Assembly: GCA_030645675.1 (NCBI GenBank)
Contig: JAUSLQ010000140.1
Location: 1 to 34,495, forward strand
From: Actinomycetota bacterium
GTDB lineage: Bacteria; Actinomycetota; Acidimicrobiia; Acidimicrobiales; Ilumatobacteraceae
Reading direction: 5' to 3'
DNA length: 34,495 nucleotides
Positions 32,576 through 34,495 of this stretch are shown piece by piece (position 1 is the stretch's first letter; each line of letters opens with the position of its first letter). The notes beneath the pieces were generated by a model that had not been told where the DNA came from, searched no databases, and was given only the letters and a program-made list of their open reading frames with translations. The position numbers and the translations under genes are program-made.

Positions 32576-34495
32576 TCAGACGGTCGCTTCCTGCGTTGTC
32601 GATGGTGCAGCGACGGTAGCGGCGTCGGGCGGCCCGGCGGTGGCTGCTGGGCGCCGGAGTCGGTGGTCAAGTAGAGCGACGATGCCGGCGGCGGCCAGCA
32701 CGCACAGGATCGGTTCGAACGGGGCACGGAAGCGCAACGTGCCGTAGGCATAGGCGGCGGTGAGCGTGACGGCCAGCGCCTGCACCCACAGCGGCCACAC
32801 CGGCCGGCCGCGGCGCCGCAGCCCCCACGTGCCGGCGGCGGCCAGCAGCATCAGCCCGTAGTACATCCACTGGCCGGCGCGTACCGCGCCCGTGGGTCGG
32901 TCCTCCACCATCGCGAAGTCGATCGTCTGGCCCGGCCGGAACAGCTCCCACTGCCGGCCGACGCGGGCGATCACCACCTTCGGCAGCCGCTGCCAGTGGG
33001 CCTTCGCATAGGCGATGCCCTCGCTGCGCCAGAACTCGGCCTTCTCCGCCTGGTCGCCCGGCGGCTCGCCGAACTCTTCGCGGTAGCGCACCTGGCAGGC
33101 GAACGACCAGAACCCGATGGCCGGGCCGGAGTACACGTCGTCGCAGTTGGCGTAGAACAGCACCTCGTTGCTGTTGGTGGACAGCGGCACGAACACGTTG
33201 AAGCGAGGTGTGTTGTAGATCATCCACGGCGCCAGCACGGCCACGAACGCGGCGACGCCGATGGCCGTCTGCTGCAGCCGGCGGCGCCACTCGATGTCTC
33301 GAGCACGCAGCACCAACGGCACCAGCAGCAACGGCACCAGCAGCAGTGCCTCGCCGCGGGTGAGCGCGGCCAGGCCCACGAGCGCCCCGACCGCCACGGC
33401 CCAGCGGGTGCGGCGGGTGGCGTGGTAGCGGTACGCGCACACGGTGGCGAAGGTCGTGAAGCCGGCCATCAGGCCCTCGACGAAGAGGGTGCCGTCGGTG
33501 ACCCAGATGTTCGGGTACGCCACGGCCAGCAGGCCGCCGATCAGCGCCGCCCGGCGGCCGAGCAACAGGTGGCCGAGCAGAATCACACCGACGATCTGCG
33601 GCAGCCCCAGCACGATGCTGGCGATCTGCTGGTCCAGGTAGCCGGTGCCGCCCAGGCGCGACCAGAACGACAACGCCGCCGGGAACGCAGGGCCGTGCAG
33701 TGCGCTGGCCAGTTCGCCGCCGGTGCCCACCCAGGTGACCGGCTCGATGAAGCCGCGGCCGTGGGCCAGCAGGTTGGCGGTGACGTGGTAGAAGAACGGG
33801 TCGCCGGCGTCGCGGCGAGCGTCGTTGAACGTGAGCAGTGCGCCCACCCGCAAGAGCAGGCCGACGGCCACGACGCCGGGTGTGAACAGGCGGGTGGTGC
33901 TCGGCACGGCCAGCAGGTGAGGCAGCCGCCGGCCCCGCAGCGCCGCGAGCGGCACCACCACCAGGGCCACGGCGATGCCGGCCGCGGCGGCGATCAGGCC
34001 GGTGTGCAGCATCAACGGCACCAGTGGCCCGGCGACGTGAGTGACGCCGTCGGTGACCACCAGCCGCTCGGGACTGTGCTCGGCCAGTGTCTGCAGTGCG
34101 CCGGCGGTGCAGGCCGCGAGGCCGAGCGTGGCACCGACCAGGTTGTTCAGCGGGTGTGGCCGTCGTGGAGTGCCAGTGCCGTTGCTGGTGTCGCGGCCGC
34201 GGGCGCGGCGCGCCCCGGTGACGGCGAGCAAGGCAGCGGATGCGACGGCCACGGCCACCAGCGACGCGAGCAGGGCGACGACCGACTGGTTGCGGCCGAG
34301 CGCGGCGAGCAAGACGACGGCCAGCGAGACGACGGCCAGCACCGCGCCCGCCGAGACGAAGGGCATCCGGCGGCCGGTGAACTGCCAGCGCCCCCCATGC
34401 AGGAGCAGGGCTACGCCTCCTGCGCCGGCCAGCAGGCATGCCGGCGCCACCACGGCACCCGGCGAGCCGTGGGGGGCCGCCACGCCCAGCCCCGC
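32576..34495 (-). CDS. Polytopic GT-C/GT39-like glycosyltransferase (5' end at or beyond the window edge)
   Basis: At least 635 aa; the frame is open to the last base, so the true start may lie outside. GTG at 34483 is the first possible start inside. The N-terminal third has about six helices. The conserved core then begins with VAVGLLLRVGALLTFNDARR and DAGDPFFYHVTANLLAHGRG, the acidic (D...Y..A..L..G.G) loop of PMT/ArnT-like GT-C enzymes. ALHGPAFPAALSFWSRLGG, AVAYPNIWVTDGTLFVEG and LALTRGE-like GLAALTRGEALLLVPLLL follow. The C-terminal part has WMIYNTPRFNVFVPLSTNSN and further helices. Such enzymes use polyprenyl-phosphate sugars at the outer face. Coupled to the methyltransferase gene. Confidence 0.85.
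   Translation of the reverse strand, partial: AGLGVAAPHGSPGAVVAPACLLAGAGGVALLLHGGRWQFTGRRMPFVSAGAVLAVVSLAVVLLAALGRNQSVVALLASLVAVAVASAALLAVTGARRARGRDTSNGTGTPRRPHPLNNLVGATLGLAACTAGALQTLAEHSPERLVVTDGVTHVAGPLVPLMLHTGLIAAAAGIAVALVVVPLAALRGRRLPHLLAVPSTTRLFTPGVVAVGLLLRVGALLTFNDARRDAGDPFFYHVTANLLAHGRGFIEPVTWVGTGGELASALHGPAFPAALSFWSRLGGTGYLDQQIASIVLGLPQIVGVILLGHLLLGRRAALIGGLLAVAYPNIWVTDGTLFVEGLMAGFTTFATVCAYRYHATRRTRWAVAVGALVGLAALTRGEALLLVPLLLVPLVLRARDIEWRRRLQQTAIGVAAFVAVLAPWMIYNTPRFNVFVPLSTNSNEVLFYANCDDVYSGPAIGFWSFACQVRYREEFGEPPGDQAEKAEFWRSEGIAYAKAHWQRLPKVVIARVGRQWELFRPGQTIDFAMVEDRPTGAVRAGQWMYYGLMLLAAAGTWGLRRRGRPVWPLWVQALAVTLTAAYAYGTLRFRAPFEPILCVLAAAGIVALLDHRLRRPAATAGPPDAATVAAPSTTQEATV

Overview
The window is GC-rich (about 70% by eye) chromosomal DNA of an actinobacterium. 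It opens with the 3' end of a 23S rRNA gene and a 5S rRNA gene. It then follows the order known from Mycobacterium around Rv1691-Rv1711: TPR protein, HAD phosphatase, tlyA, nadK, recN, pyrG, Nudix ADP-ribose pyrophosphatase, xerD, scpA, scpB, rluB. Differences from that order suggest a deep-branching actinobacterium. murJ sits between recN and pyrG, no parA precedes scpA, tyrA-aroA follow rluB, the aldolase is E. coli-like, and leaderless starts are very common. Acidimicrobiia (Ilumatobacter-like) is my best guess, but it is an inference. The window holds housekeeping and envelope genes. I see no prophage, insertion sequence, CRISPR array or tRNA.

Layout. 1-610: rRNA operon end with two terminator hairpins. 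616-2817: a TPR protein with a very long Arg/Gly-rich disordered N-terminus, then a small SSB-like protein. 2831-5122 (minus): class II fructose-bisphosphate aldolase and a DUF1015 protein. 5157-11433 (plus): HAD phosphatase, phasin-like protein with a histone-H1-like tail, tlyA, nadK, recN and murJ; the last four are packed at near-zero spacing. 11392-12330 (minus): PAP2 membrane phosphatase. 12468-16800 (plus): pyrG, Nudix, xerD, HD-domain protein, Tat-exported protein. 16811-16916: two near-identical large hairpins. 16939-17940 (minus): trpS. 18018-22659 (plus): scpA, scpB, rluB, tyrA, aroA.

22656-27156 (plus) is a decaprenylphosphoryl-arabinose (DPA) type locus: HAD-IB hydrolase, UbiA-family phosphoribosyltransferase, SAM methyltransferase, DprE1 and DprE2, nearly all with 4-nt start/stop overlaps. 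27292-34495 holds envelope glycosylation genes: two polytopic GT-C-like transferases, a GT4, a polyprenol-phosphate mannose synthase-like GT2, a methyltransferase and a small membrane protein. Together these could make a polyprenyl-linked pentose donor and use lipid-linked sugars outside the membrane, next to lipid II export (MurJ) and a PAP2 enzyme.

Three sequence-level themes cut across the genes. First, ten genes have a TAnnnT hexamer ending 6-9 nt before the start codon, which is the signature of leaderless transcripts. Second, short tandem duplications recur in N-terminal regions and once across the scpA stop codon. Third, convergent junctions carry large hairpins without U-tracts. The best candidates for something undescribed are the tandem hairpin pair with pairing-preserving substitutions (16811-16916), the DPA locus with a HAD-type phosphatase and an embedded methyltransferase, and the scpA-scpB stop/start repeat.
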